A stretch of DNA of 16,661 nt from DATLYH01 sp035575035 (GTDB lineage: Bacteria; Planctomycetota; Planctomycetia; Gemmatales; Gemmataceae): the NCBI GenBank assembly GCA_035575035.1, contig DATLYH010000023.1, positions 1-16,661 on the forward strand, in the 5' to 3' direction. The translations under genes and the position numbers were made by a program. Below, one piece after another: positions 1 through 7,477 of the stretch (position 1 is the first letter of the stretch; each line of letters starts with the position of its first letter). The notes below the pieces were generated by a model, which searched no databases, was not told the DNA's origin, and saw nothing but the letters and a program-made list of their open reading frames with translations.

Positions 1-1060
1 GCCCCGCCGCCAGGACCGCCCCCAGGGCCAGGTAGGGGTTGGCTGTAGCATCCACAATCTTGAATTCGAAGTGGGTCGGCCCGGGACCGGTAGGACTAGA
101 CGGCACCCGGACGGCGGCCTCGCGGTTGTCGAGTCCCCAGCAGCGGAAGGCGCCGCTCCAGACGTGCGGGCGGATGCGGCGGTACGAGTTGGGGCTCGGC
201 GTGGTGATGGCCATCAGGGCGGGCAGGTGTTCCAGCAGGCCGGCGATGAACGCCGTCGCCTGCTCCGACAGACCGAGCCGTCCGTTGCGCTTCGGCAGGA
301 GGTTCTCGCCCCCCTGCCAGAGGCTCAGGTGCAAATGACAACCGCTCCCCGCTGCGTCGGGAAAGATTTTGGGCAGGAACGACGCCTTCAGGCCGTGGGC
401 CAGGGCCACTGCCCGAACCGTCTCGCGGAAAGCGACTTGACGGTCGGCGGCTTGCAGCGGGTGCGTGGCGCGGATGGTGATCTCCTGCTGGCCGGGGCCC
501 GACTCGGGGTAGTACTGCTCCACGGGGATGCCCTGAGCCAGCAGCGCCTCGGCAATGGCGCCGATGACGGCCCGGTTCTGGTCCATCGACGCCGTGGCAG
601 CGAAGGGCGTGCTGTCGGCGGGCAGCGGTCCGTCGCCGGGACGGAGCAGGTAGAACTCGTTCTCGAAAGCGGCCAGGACCTCCAGCCCGACGCGGGCCGC
701 CTCGGCAATCTGCCGCCGCAAGAAGCCGCGCGGGCAGAGCGGCCAGGGCTTGCCGTCGCGGACCATGTCGCCCAGGACGCGAGCCTGGCCCGGACTGTAC
801 GGCAGCGGCGTCAGCGTGGTCCAGTCCGGCACCAGCCACACCTCGCCGACCGGACCCAGCCCACTGTCGGGCACCACGGCATCGTACAGGGCGGACATGG
901 CTTGCTGCCCCGCCGCGATGCTGACGCCGTGCTCCAGGTACAAAGCCAGCGCCCCAGTGTGGACCGCCTTGGCGCGGATGAGGTTGGCGTTGTCGCACCA
1001 GACGATGCGGACGAAGCGGATGCCGGAGGCTTCCAACGATTGCGGTAAGTGGCTGACCAT
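1..1060 (-). CDS. Glutamine synthetase family protein, FluG/NodGS C-terminal type (partial, 3' end off window)
   Basis: The reverse strand is open from an ATG at 1060 to the window edge (353 residues, no stop). The start is chosen because a GGGAGAG Shine-Dalgarno sits just upstream. Residues 12-100 resemble the N-terminal beta-grasp domain. The catalytic domain then shows FENEFYLL (about 132-139), YPESGPGQQE (184-193), GCHLHLSLW (240-248), PNSYRRI (290-296), WSGAFRCWGLDNREAA (301-316) and HFEFKIVDATANPYLALG (330-347). These carry the metal- and glutamate-binding Glu, His and Arg residues of the GS fold. The CxxxWGxxNRE and short N-domain pattern matches the GS half of FluG/NodGS and gamma-glutamyl-amine ligases better than classical GlnA. 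Substrate amine is therefore unknown. About 90 residues are probably missing beyond the edge. It is divergent from the kinase gene. Confidence 0.92.
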   Translation of the reverse strand, partial: MVSHLPQSLEASGIRFVRIVWCDNANLIRAKAVHTGALALYLEHGVSIAAGQQAMSALYDAVVPDSGLGPVGEVWLVPDWTTLTPLPYSPGQARVLGDMVRDGKPWPLCPRGFLRRQIAEAARVGLEVLAAFENEFYLLRPGDGPLPADSTPFAATASMDQNRAVIGAIAEALLAQGIPVEQYYPESGPGQQEITIRATHPLQAADRQVAFRETVRAVALAHGLKASFLPKIFPDAAGSGCHLHLSLWQGGENLLPKRNGRLGLSEQATAFIAGLLEHLPALMAITTPSPNSYRRIRPHVWSGAFRCWGLDNREAAVRVPSSPTGPGPTHFEFKIVDATANPYLALGAVLAAG

Positions 1061-1183
1061 CGGCTCTCCCGGAGAGCACGGTGGAGATGAAGGAGTTACC
1101 CTTATCGTATCGGAAAAGCGGCCGGGCGGTAGCCGGCGTCGCTTCCTAAGCGCTAATGGGAAAACCCGAGCCGCGACCGTAAG

Positions 1184-1214
1184 GGAGCGGTTGTAACTCC
1201 AGGCCGACCGCTCC
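1184..1214. repeat. Inverted repeat, 8-bp arms
   Basis: GGAGCGGT at 1184-1191 is the reverse complement of ACCGCTCC at 1207-1214, with a 15-nt spacer. There is no T-run, so it does not look like an intrinsic terminator. It may be an operator or an mRNA leader hairpin for the leftward gene. Confidence 0.4.
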
Positions 1215-1216
1215 GC

Positions 1217-1274
1217 TCCCGGTCACCTTGGCATGTGTCACCTGGTCACCTTGTCACATCCAGGGTGACCGGGA
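1217..1274. promoter_or_regulatory. GTCACC repeat cluster flanked by a 15-bp imperfect inverted repeat
   Basis: Three 8-bp units lie head to tail at 1236-1259: TGTCACCT, GGTCACCT and TGTCACAT. A fourth, GGTCACCT, lies at 1221-1228. The outer arms 1217-1231 and 1260-1274 are reverse complements at 14 of 15 positions, and the right arm supplies an inverted GTGAC. Evenly spaced short repeats plus a dyad between divergent genes suggest a multi-site operator. The regulator is not identifiable from the sequence. Confidence 0.5.
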
Positions 1275-1363
1275 CGGAGCGCCGTTCTTCCCATTCCCCA
1301 AGTGGCCCTTCCCGAGGGGAGTGGCATTAACCCTTGTTCGCGTCGGCCTTTCCCGTTTCTTGA

Positions 1364-1392
1364 TTGCGGCCCACCCTCTGACGGGGTACACT
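1364..1392 (+). promoter_or_regulatory. Possible sigma-70-type promoter for the kinase gene
   Basis: TTGCGG (1364-1369) and TACACT (1387-1392) are separated by 17 nt, about 60 nt before the kinase start. The -35 match is poor and the -10 match moderate. Planctomycete promoters are poorly conserved, so this is only a candidate. Confidence 0.25.
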
Positions 1393-1451
1393 CTAGATGG
1401 TTCCCATTCCCTTGCCTACCGGGAAGAGGAACTTTGCGCCAAGAACCAACT

Positions 1452-2894
1452 ATGGACGCCACCAGCTTTGACCCGGCTAAGCCGGCGCCCCGGTCACCGT
1501 CCGACCCGCTGCACGAGCCGCGCAGCCTGGGGGAGTACCGCATCCTGCGCCGTCTGGGGGAGGGCGGGATGGGGGCGGTCTATCTGGCCTTCCACGAGAA
1601 GCAGGGCCATCAGGTCGCCATCAAGGTCCTGGGGGAGCATCTGGCCACCAACCAGGACTTCGTGGACCGCTTCTACCGCGAGGCCAAGAGCGGCGCTCTG
1701 CTTAACCATCCCAACATCGTCCGCACCGTAACCGTCGGCCAGGACCGGGCCACCTACAAGCATTACCTGGTGCTGGAGTTCGTGGACGGGCCGAGCAGCC
1801 TGGCTCTGCTGCAACAGCGCGGCCCACTGCCGGTCGGCGATGCCGTTCACGTCGCCCTCGACATCGCCCGGGCGCTGGAGCATGCCCACTCACGCAACAT
1901 TGTCCACCGCGACATCAAGCCGGACAATATCCTGCTTACCCGCTCGGGGGTGGCTAAGCTGGCCGACCTCGGCCTGGCCAAGCGCACCGACGAGGCCAGC
2001 CACCTGACCGCCGCCCGGCAGGGATTCGGCACCTCGTACTACATGCCTTACGAGCAGGCAGTCAACGCCAAGAAGGCCGACGGCCGCAGCGACATCTACG
2101 CCCTGGGGGCCACCCTCTACCATCTGCTGACCGGCCAGGTGCCGTTCCCCGGCGAGAACCACATCGAGGTGGTCGAGAAGAAGATGCGGGGCGACTTCCC
2201 GCCGGCCAGCTCGATCAACCCGCAAGTGCCCCCTGCACTGGACCGCATCCTGAAGAAGATGCTGGCCCGCGATCCGCGTGACCGCTACCAGACCGCCAGC
2301 GAGCTGATCGTTGACCTGGAGCGGACCGGTCTGGCGGCGCAGGTGCCCAGCTTCGCCGATGCCGACTTGGCCCGGCAGGATCCCTGGGTGCAGGCGTGCC
2401 TGGCCTCGGCCAACCAGGCGACCCGTCCCGACCTGGAGGCCCCGCAGCGCAAGCGGGCCGCCGAGGACGTTTGGCGCCTGCGCTACCGTGACCGTCAGGG
2501 ACGGTGGTGCCGCATCCGGGTCACGACGCCGCAACTGCTGCAACGGCTGCGCGAGGGCCGGCTGCCGGCCGAAGCGGAGATCTGCCGCTCGGGACAGGAC
2601 ACTTTCCGCCCCGTCAGCGCCTACCCCGAGTTCTACGAGGTCATCGCCGTCCGTGAGAGCCACCGCAAGCCGAAGCGCTCCGACCCGCCGAGCAATGGTG
2701 CGGAAGTTTCCCGCGACCCCGCCTCCAAGAAGGGGCGTCCCCCTACGGATGCCCCGAGCGAGGGGAAATCGGCGGCGCGAGGGCCCGGCCTGCTGCGCCG
2801 CTGGGGTTGGTGGCTGGTGGCGGCCGGCGTCGGCGCGGGGCTGCTGGCCGGCGGGCTGGCGGCGGTCGGTCGGCTCTTGCTGGGCAGCACCTGA
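1452..2894 (+). CDS. Membrane-anchored Ser/Thr protein kinase (Hanks/PknB type)
   Basis: 480 residues from the ATG at 1452. The frame is open further upstream, but that stretch is low in coding character and the kinase domain begins soon after this Met. Kinase domain, residues 29-295: glycine loop GEGGMGAVYLA (36-46), ATP-anchoring Lys58 in VAIKVL, catalytic loop HRDIKPDNIL (152-161, Asp154), DLG in place of DFG (172-174), activation segment GTSYYMPYEQ and DGRSDIYALG. A soluble stretch at about 341-393 (WRLRYRDRQGRW ... REGRLPAEAEICRSG) vaguely recalls a GYF_2/DUF4339 module. A single hydrophobic helix at 453-473 ends the protein, so it is predicted to be tail-anchored with the kinase in the cytoplasm. 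No extracellular sensor is present. No weak or missing catalytic residue is evident. Substrates are unknown. Confidence 0.95.
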   Translation: MDATSFDPAKPAPRSPSDPLHEPRSLGEYRILRRLGEGGMGAVYLAFHEKQGHQVAIKVLGEHLATNQDFVDRFYREAKSGALLNHPNIVRTVTVGQDRATYKHYLVLEFVDGPSSLALLQQRGPLPVGDAVHVALDIARALEHAHSRNIVHRDIKPDNILLTRSGVAKLADLGLAKRTDEASHLTAARQGFGTSYYMPYEQAVNAKKADGRSDIYALGATLYHLLTGQVPFPGENHIEVVEKKMRGDFPPASSINPQVPPALDRILKKMLARDPRDRYQTASELIVDLERTGLAAQVPSFADADLARQDPWVQACLASANQATRPDLEAPQRKRAAEDVWRLRYRDRQGRWCRIRVTTPQLLQRLREGRLPAEAEICRSGQDTFRPVSAYPEFYEVIAVRESHRKPKRSDPPSNGAEVSRDPASKKGRPPTDAPSEGKSAARGPGLLRRWGWWLVAAGVGAGLLAGGLAAVGRLLLGST

Positions 2895-3049
2895 CCGCAT
2901 CCCCACCAGGCCCGGGCAGGGCTCCGCCGCCGGTCGATCTGAAACGCCTTCCCCTTGGCGAGCGAAACGCATCCCTACCTCTTGATGGGAAAACATCGGC
3001 AGGCCAATGGCTCTTCCTCGCCCGTCAACAAGTCTGGTTGAGGTCATCC

Positions 3050-3688
3050 ATGAAAACGCTGCTTGTTTCCCTGGGCCTGCTGCTGGGGGCGGCATCCGTC
3101 GCAGCGGACGTGGCCGATCTGGTGCGGCAGTTGAAGAACGACGATCCGGAAGTCCGCCGCGCAGCCGCCCGGTCGCTGGCGGAGCTGGGCCCTCAGGCCA
3201 AGCCGGCCGTCCCCGCCTTGACCGAGGCCCTAAAAGATAAAGACCTGTTCGTCCGCCGCTTTGCCGCCCAGGCCTTGGGGGAAATCGGGCCGGAGGCGAA
3301 GTCGGCAATCCCCGCCCTGATCGCTGCCCTGGGCGACGGCCGCCGCGAGGTCATGGACGCTGCTGCCCGCGCGCTGGCCAAGATGGGGTCCGACGGGGTT
3401 AAGTCCTTGACCGAGGTGTTGCAGGACAAGAAGCGCGACCTCGCCGTCCGCCGCAAGGCGGCCGAGGCGCTGGGGACGATGGGCAAGGAGGCTCGGCCGG
3501 CGGTGCCGGTGCTGGTCGAGACGCTGAAGGACCCGAACGTCCGCGTCGAAGCGGCCCTGGCGCTGGGGGCGCTGGGGCCTGAGGCCAAGGAGGCAGTCCC
3601 GGCCCTGCGGGAGCACGGCAAGGAGAAGGACAAGGTCTTCCGCAATGCGGTGCTCGAGGCCCTGCGGCGCATCCAGGGCAAGAAGTGA
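3050..3688 (+). CDS. Exported HEAT-repeat protein (PBS-lyase type repeats)
   Basis: 212 residues from the ATG at 3050. This start is preferred because GAGG lies just upstream and the protein then begins with a clean signal peptide (residues 1-19, ending in SVAA before Asp20). The mature part is about five HEAT repeats of 31-38 residues, each with a form of the pattern xxVRRxAAxALGxxGPEAKxAVPAL (near 34-57, 67-90, 100-122, 133-154 and 165-186), with KDPNVRVEAALALGAL as a good example. Such repeats form a curved helical solenoid used for protein binding. No catalytic residues are seen. It follows the kinase gene by 155 nt on the same strand and could be co-transcribed. The partner is unknown. 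Confidence 0.93.
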   Translation: MKTLLVSLGLLLGAASVAADVADLVRQLKNDDPEVRRAAARSLAELGPQAKPAVPALTEALKDKDLFVRRFAAQALGEIGPEAKSAIPALIAALGDGRREVMDAAARALAKMGSDGVKSLTEVLQDKKRDLAVRRKAAEALGTMGKEARPAVPVLVETLKDPNVRVEAALALGALGPEAKEAVPALREHGKEKDKVFRNAVLEALRRIQGKK

Positions 3689-3726
3689 CCCACCCCTCCA
3701 GCCGGCTTCTTTCGCTCACACGCCGA

Positions 3727-3742
3727 TGGTGCGGCGTATGCT
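3727..3742 (+). promoter_or_regulatory. Weak candidate sigma-54 promoter overlapping a hairpin
   Basis: TGGTGCG-N4-ATGCT has GG at 3728-3729 and GC at 3740-3741 with the required 10-nt spacing. About 9 of 12 positions match TGGCACG-N4-TTGCW. It overlaps a 6-bp hairpin, ACGCCG (3720-3725) with CGGCGT (3732-3737). It lies about 95 nt before the small membrane-protein gene. Chance matches of this quality are expected in GC-rich DNA. Confidence 0.2.
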
Positions 3743-3834
3743 TCTTATGACCGCCCGGCAGCGCCTTCGGGCAGAGGTGTCCGTGGGCCAGGGCGGCGGT
3801 CAAGGGGTGCCGTCATCTTCGAGGAGTCTCCGGC

Positions 3835-3990
3835 GTGAGCGACCTCCTGGAGAACGCAACCGGCGTGCTGCTGGCCAATGTGCTGGCCCTGACCGTGATC
3901 GCCTGGCATGTCGCGCCGGCGATCGGCCTGGCGGTCGTCGGCGTTACGTTCCTGAGCATGTGGCTGATCGCCGCTTGGCGCCGGCGTTAG
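3835..3990 (+). CDS. Small membrane protein, two predicted helices (51 aa)
   Basis: A GTG start at 3835 is preceded by a strong GAGGAG at 3821-3826 with 8-nt spacing, and the frame closes at TAG 3988-3990. The product starts MSDLLENATGVLLANVLALT and ends with three arginines. It has two hydrophobic segments, about residues 10-24 and 27-48, separated by a His-Val-Ala-Pro turn, with a positively charged C-terminus. Codons are strongly GC-rich at third positions. I do not recognise the family. The Shine-Dalgarno, composition and clear membrane topology support a real gene. It could be a small subunit or stress peptide, but no function can be assigned. Confidence 0.65.
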   Translation: MSDLLENATGVLLANVLALTVIAWHVAPAIGLAVVGVTFLSMWLIAAWRRR

Positions 3991-4201
3991 GGTTCCTCAG
4001 GGTTGACACCGGCCGCGCTCCTTGCTCTCACTTGACTTCTCCTGGTACCGTCTGTCCGGGCATGTCAATCGCACGGATCACTTGGGCATTTCTTCCTTGG
4101 CGGGGCCGCGCACCGTATGCCGCTTGGGGAGTCCTTCCTCGGCGGAGCCGTACAGCGTGCGCGCGGTCCGGAGCGGCGGTCCCATCGGGGGAGGTGCCTT
4201 C

Positions 4202-4435
4202 ATGCTGCGAACATGCCCACGCTGCCACGGTCGTGGGCTGGGGCGATCCTACCATTGCGCGGCCTGTTCGGGAACGGGCTGGCGGCGTGGGCCGCGGGGC
4301 CGTCAACCCTGCGCGCTTTGTGGGGGCACGGGCATCAAGACCGTGGCCTGTCGGTTGTGCGGGGGCCGCCGACAGGTGCGGCAGCGCCGGCAGGGAGTAA
4401 CTCCGCGAAGGGATGACGGAGAAGCGCCGACGTGA
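4202..4435 (+). CDS. Small protein of DnaJ-type CxxCxGxG zinc motifs (77 aa)
   Basis: The ATG at 4202 has GGGGGAGG about 8 nt upstream, which selects this start over an upstream in-frame one. The chain contains CPRCHGRG (residues 4-11), CAACSGTG, CALCGGTG and CRLCGG: four Cys pairs in the order of the DnaJ/Hsp40 central cysteine-rich domain, which binds two zinc ions. The fourth motif lacks the final Gly (CGGRR). There is no J domain, Gly/Phe region or substrate-binding barrel, so it is a stand-alone zinc domain followed by a basic tail. Such proteins may act as zinc-dependent chaperone or thiol modules, but this is inference. It is rightward and follows the two-helix membrane protein gene after 211 nt. 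Confidence 0.82.
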   Translation: MLRTCPRCHGRGLGRSYHCAACSGTGWRRGPRGRQPCALCGGTGIKTVACRLCGGRRQVRQRRQGVTPRRDDGEAPT

Positions 4436-4462
4436 GCTGGCGGTTCAAGCTCCTGGGGGAAG

Positions 4463-4687
4463 ATGGGCCTGAACGCGAAGGCTGCCCAGGCAGCCTACGT
4501 CAGGGCGAGAATCCCTTTCCTGAGCCTGATCGGGGCACAGCGTAACTTCGTCGATCTCCGCGACCGGAGTTATGAAGCGACCGCTGATTACTTCCGCCGT
4601 CGCGCCATACTGGAGCGCGTCACGGGAGGGCCGCTTCCGACCCCGGCGAGGCTCCCGCCACCGGCGCACCAGGAGACGGCGCAGTAG
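4463..4687 (+). CDS. Hypothetical protein (74 aa), doubtful
   Basis: An ATG at 4463 opens a 74-codon frame with GC-rich third positions. The middle part (RARIPFLSLIGAQRNF, then DLRDRSYEATADYFRR) looks like a genuine soluble protein with a helix, whereas the last 20 residues are proline-rich and overlap the end of the cusA remnant on the other strand. The Shine-Dalgarno-like GGGGGAAG abuts the start too closely. I do not recognise a family. It may be a small gene of the rightward cluster, or a fragment of something larger. Confidence 0.35.
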   Translation: MGLNAKAAQAAYVRARIPFLSLIGAQRNFVDLRDRSYEATADYFRRRAILERVTGGPLPTPARLPPPAHQETAQ

Positions 4688-5932
4688 CCGCGGGAAGTTG
4701 TGAGACCAACCGGCGCTTGAGCTGCCGCTCCTTCACCAGGCAGTACAGGCACGGCGCCAGCAGGAAGGCGATCAACTGCACCGCCATGCCGCCCACGCTC
4801 GGGATGGCCATCGGCTGCATCACGTCGGACCCACCGCCACTCGTTTTCCGGCTTGAGCAAGATGATGGTTTCCACCATACCAATTGGCGCCGGATCGAGT
4901 GCCGACTCGGCCCGGCCTAACTTGCCCACAACGCTTGCCACTTCGGGGACGCTCTGGATCGCCAGGTCTTGCCGGGCGATGACCTCCTGGGCCTGCGTCA
5001 GGGAGGCCGCGGGCAACAGCGACGGCATAAACAGCAGCGAGCCTTCATCCAGCGGCGGCATGAACTCCCGGCCGATACCGGGGAAAGTCTGCCGCAACCT
5101 GGTCCAGCCGGCCGTGTCCGTCGGATCGGCCCCCAACGCCTTCAGCCCGGCTTCCAACGGGTAGGCGAGGCGGTCGAAACCGAGCCAGACAAGGGCTCCG
5201 AGCAGCGTCAGGGAAACGGGGATCGTCAGGAATGTAGTTTTATGGTTCAGGGTCCAGCGGAACAGCGGCCGGAAGACAGCCAGGATGGCACGCGAGACGG
5301 GGTTCTCTTCCAGCGGCAAGAGTTGCTCGCGACCCATACGGTAGACGACGACTCCGACCATGAGGCCGACTCCCGCCGCCGTGGGCCAGCCGGTCCACCG
5401 ACCGTCCATTCCCAGGCCCCAGGTCAAGAAGTAATGGGTGACGAACACAGCCGGCAGGCCGGAGGGAGCGCAGCTGCCCCAGGTCGGCGCCGTCGGCTTC
5501 GAGGGTGTACCAGAAGATCTGGCCGAGGGCAGTGGCATCAGGGCCGAGAACAGGGACCACGCCGGGCGGCAGTTTGGTCGTGGCCACGTTCATCCGCTCC
5601 AGGACACGCGACCGCGCCCAGTAGTAGTCGGCGTCATCGCGGAAGATCACGAAGATCATGGAGAAGCCGAAGCCGGACATGGAGCGAATGGTCTTCACCA
5701 GGGGAGTGCCTTCCAGGCTGACCGTAAGGGGGTAGGTCACCTGGTCCTCAACGTCCTGGGGCGACCGGCCGGGCCAGTCAGCGTAGACGATGACCTGCTT
5801 CTCGCCGATGTCGGGGATAGCATCTACCGGGGTGTTGCGGAGGCAATACCAGGCGACTCCGGCCGCCGCCGCGGTAAACAGCAACACCAGGAAGCGGTTG
5901 TGCAGGCACCAGCGGATGAGGAACGGGATCAT
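4620..5932 (-). pseudogene. cusA: CusA-type heavy-metal RND efflux pump, internally deleted and frameshifted
   Basis: Three pieces of one CusA-like pump survive in gene order but in three frames. Piece A (5932 to about 5462, 157 residues) has TM1 and the N-terminal porter part: VDAIPDIGEKQVIVYADWPG, QDVEDQVTYPLT, and ADLGQLRSL. Piece B (about 5460 to 4834) has transmembrane residues, then GREFMPPLDEGSLLFMPSLL, VGKLGRAESALDPAPIGM and ILLKPENEW, the start of the second periplasmic half. Piece C (about 4835 to 4620) is the last transmembrane helix: DVMQPMAIPSVGGMAVQLIA. The family is about 1050 residues; about 440 remain. Roughly 270-300 residues are missing between A and B and about 450 between B and C (estimated from family layout). 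No pump could form. It lies 78 nt after cusB in the same operon. Confidence 0.9.
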
Positions 5933-6010
5933 GGCACTGCGCTCAATTGTCCGGGCGAGCGGCTGGGGTTAACCAGTTGATACCGCCGCTCGCCGTCCAT
6001 TTTTCCATTG

Positions 6011-7474
6011 TCAATGCTTGTGGATCTCGCCCTTGGTCGGGGCTTTCGGCGCGGGCATGGCGCCATGCTCGCCGTGCAGTGCTGCCGGGGCCCGACCTTC
6101 GGGGTACAGGAGGCTTGGTCGGCCCTCAATCTGTGCCTGGCTGTCGAGCAGAAATCCGCCGCGCACCACGACCCTATCACCCGCCTTCAGGCCGGCCCGC
6201 ACCGGGAAATAGCCGACGGTTTTCCCGGCGTCATTCTTGCCTTCGGCCCGCGGTCCGACTTGCAGCTCGACCAGTTCGTAATTGCCTTCCGGGGTCTGGC
6301 GGTAAGCGATCTTGCGGCGGCCGGTGTCCAGCACGGCGCTGACCGGGACCGCCAGGACCTTGGCCGGCTCGCCACCGTGGCTTGTGTGCGGGGGGGTGTG
6401 CGTGTGGCTCGGCGGGCGGGTGTCAGGTATGCGCTCCAGCGGCATCTCGCAAAGCGGGCAACGGCCGGGCTGGTCGCGCACGATCTCGGGATGCATCGGG
6501 CAGAGGTACTTGCCTTCCAGGCCGGTCGGTTCGGGCGTGCCGTCGGCCTGCAAGCGGACGCGGAGGACCGCCGAGGCGTACAGGGCCGGCTTGAGCTTGC
6601 CCTGGGGGTTGGGCAGGTTCACGCGCACCTTGACCGTCCGCGTCTGGTCGTTGAGAAATGGGTCGATGAAGACGACGGTGCCGCGAAACGTCTCGCCGGG
6701 GTAGGCCTCGATGGTGACTTCGACCGACTGACCATAGCGGACCCAGGCCAGGTCGTACTCGTAAATATCCAGGTACAGCCAGAGCGGATCGAGATCCGCG
6801 ATCCGGTAAAGCATGTCGCCTTCCTTGACGTACTGGCCTTCCCGAACGGCCTTCTCGATGACGGTGCCGCCGATGGGGGCATGGATGGTCAACAACGGTT
6901 TCCAGCGTCCGGTCTTCTCGATGGCGCGAATCTGCTCGGGCAAGATGCCCCAGAAGCGCAGGCGATCGCGGGACATCTCGGCCAGGTCCTGGTTACCCCT
7001 CTGGACGGCATCAAGCAGGTTCTGCACCGTGACGAGCAGCTCGGGGCTGTAGATGTCCACCAGGTGGTCGCCCTTTTTCACCTGAATGCCGGGGAAGTCG
7101 GCGTAGACACGCTCTATGCGGCCCGCGATCCGCGCGGTGATGTAGGCGATTCGCCGCTCGGCATAGTCGAGTTTGCCGACGGTGCGGATCTCTTTGAACA
7201 ACTCTCGGTACTTGATCTCCTCCGTTGCGATGCCGGCCTGCTCCGCGAGCCGGGCCTGCTCCTGGGCCAGCTGGCCAACGGGAACCAGCTCCATGCCGCA
7301 GATGGGGCAGCGTCCCGGCTGGGGCTGCCGAATCTGCGGGTGCATGGAGCAGGTCCACACACCCGCCGCCGTGCCATCCGCCAACTGGGGACGAGTCAGC
7401 AGCACCCCCGCGACCACAAGGATCACGAGCAAGACGGGCACGCCGATTTTCAGAAGCAACGGCGGGACGCGCAT
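6011..7474 (-). CDS. cusB: CusB-type periplasmic adaptor (membrane fusion protein) with two heavy-metal-binding motifs
   Basis: 487 residues, intact. ATG at 7474 with GGAGG upstream; that Shine-Dalgarno overlaps the end of the ATPase gene, so translation is probably coupled. One N-terminal membrane anchor (residues 8-27). A first heavy-metal-binding motif WTCSMHPQ ... GRCPICGMELVP (40-65) is followed by a lipoyl-like half (IAGRIERVYADFPGIQVKKG, 117-135), a short helical hairpin, beta-barrel (LWLYLDIYEYDLAWV) and membrane-proximal parts. A second motif YLCPMHPE ... GRCPLCEMPL (323-346) is inserted before the C-terminal domain, with a His-rich SHTHTPPHTSH (356-366) and His-containing C-terminus. 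Known CusB proteins link a CusA pump to an outer-membrane channel and pass Cu(I)/Ag(I). No cusC is seen here and the adjacent pump is broken. Confidence 0.94.
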   Translation of the reverse strand: MRVPPLLLKIGVPVLLVILVVAGVLLTRPQLADGTAAGVWTCSMHPQIRQPQPGRCPICGMELVPVGQLAQEQARLAEQAGIATEEIKYRELFKEIRTVGKLDYAERRIAYITARIAGRIERVYADFPGIQVKKGDHLVDIYSPELLVTVQNLLDAVQRGNQDLAEMSRDRLRFWGILPEQIRAIEKTGRWKPLLTIHAPIGGTVIEKAVREGQYVKEGDMLYRIADLDPLWLYLDIYEYDLAWVRYGQSVEVTIEAYPGETFRGTVVFIDPFLNDQTRTVKVRVNLPNPQGKLKPALYASAVLRVRLQADGTPEPTGLEGKYLCPMHPEIVRDQPGRCPLCEMPLERIPDTRPPSHTHTPPHTSHGGEPAKVLAVPVSAVLDTGRRKIAYRQTPEGNYELVELQVGPRAEGKNDAGKTVGYFPVRAGLKAGDRVVVRGGFLLDSQAQIEGRPSLLYPEGRAPAALHGEHGAMPAPKAPTKGEIHKH

Positions 7475-7477
7475 CGT

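Larger units (their letters stand above)
1061..1451. other. Divergent intergenic region between the GS-like gene and the Ser/Thr kinase gene
   Basis: I see no convincing gene in these 391 nt. The region holds an 8-bp inverted repeat (1184-1214), a GTCACC repeat cluster with flanking inverted repeat (1217-1274), and a weak sigma-70-like promoter facing the kinase (1364-1392). It is the likely control region for both flanking genes. Confidence 0.7.

Noticed and set aside
96..1079. Long leftward 327-aa ORF and rightward 325-aa ORF over the same region
   Set aside because: Both are shadows of the GS-like gene; only the third frame carries conserved GS motifs, and it runs off the window so it is easily missed.
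2956..2971. Possible sigma-54 element (TGGCGAG-N4-ACGCA) before the HEAT-repeat gene
   Set aside because: Spacing is right but only about 8 of 12 positions match; expected by chance in GC-rich DNA.
4003..4031. TTGACA followed by TCTCAC at 17 nt, as a promoter for the zinc-motif gene
   Set aside because: The -35 is perfect but the -10 matches only 3 of 6 positions, and the start would lie over 150 nt upstream of the gene.
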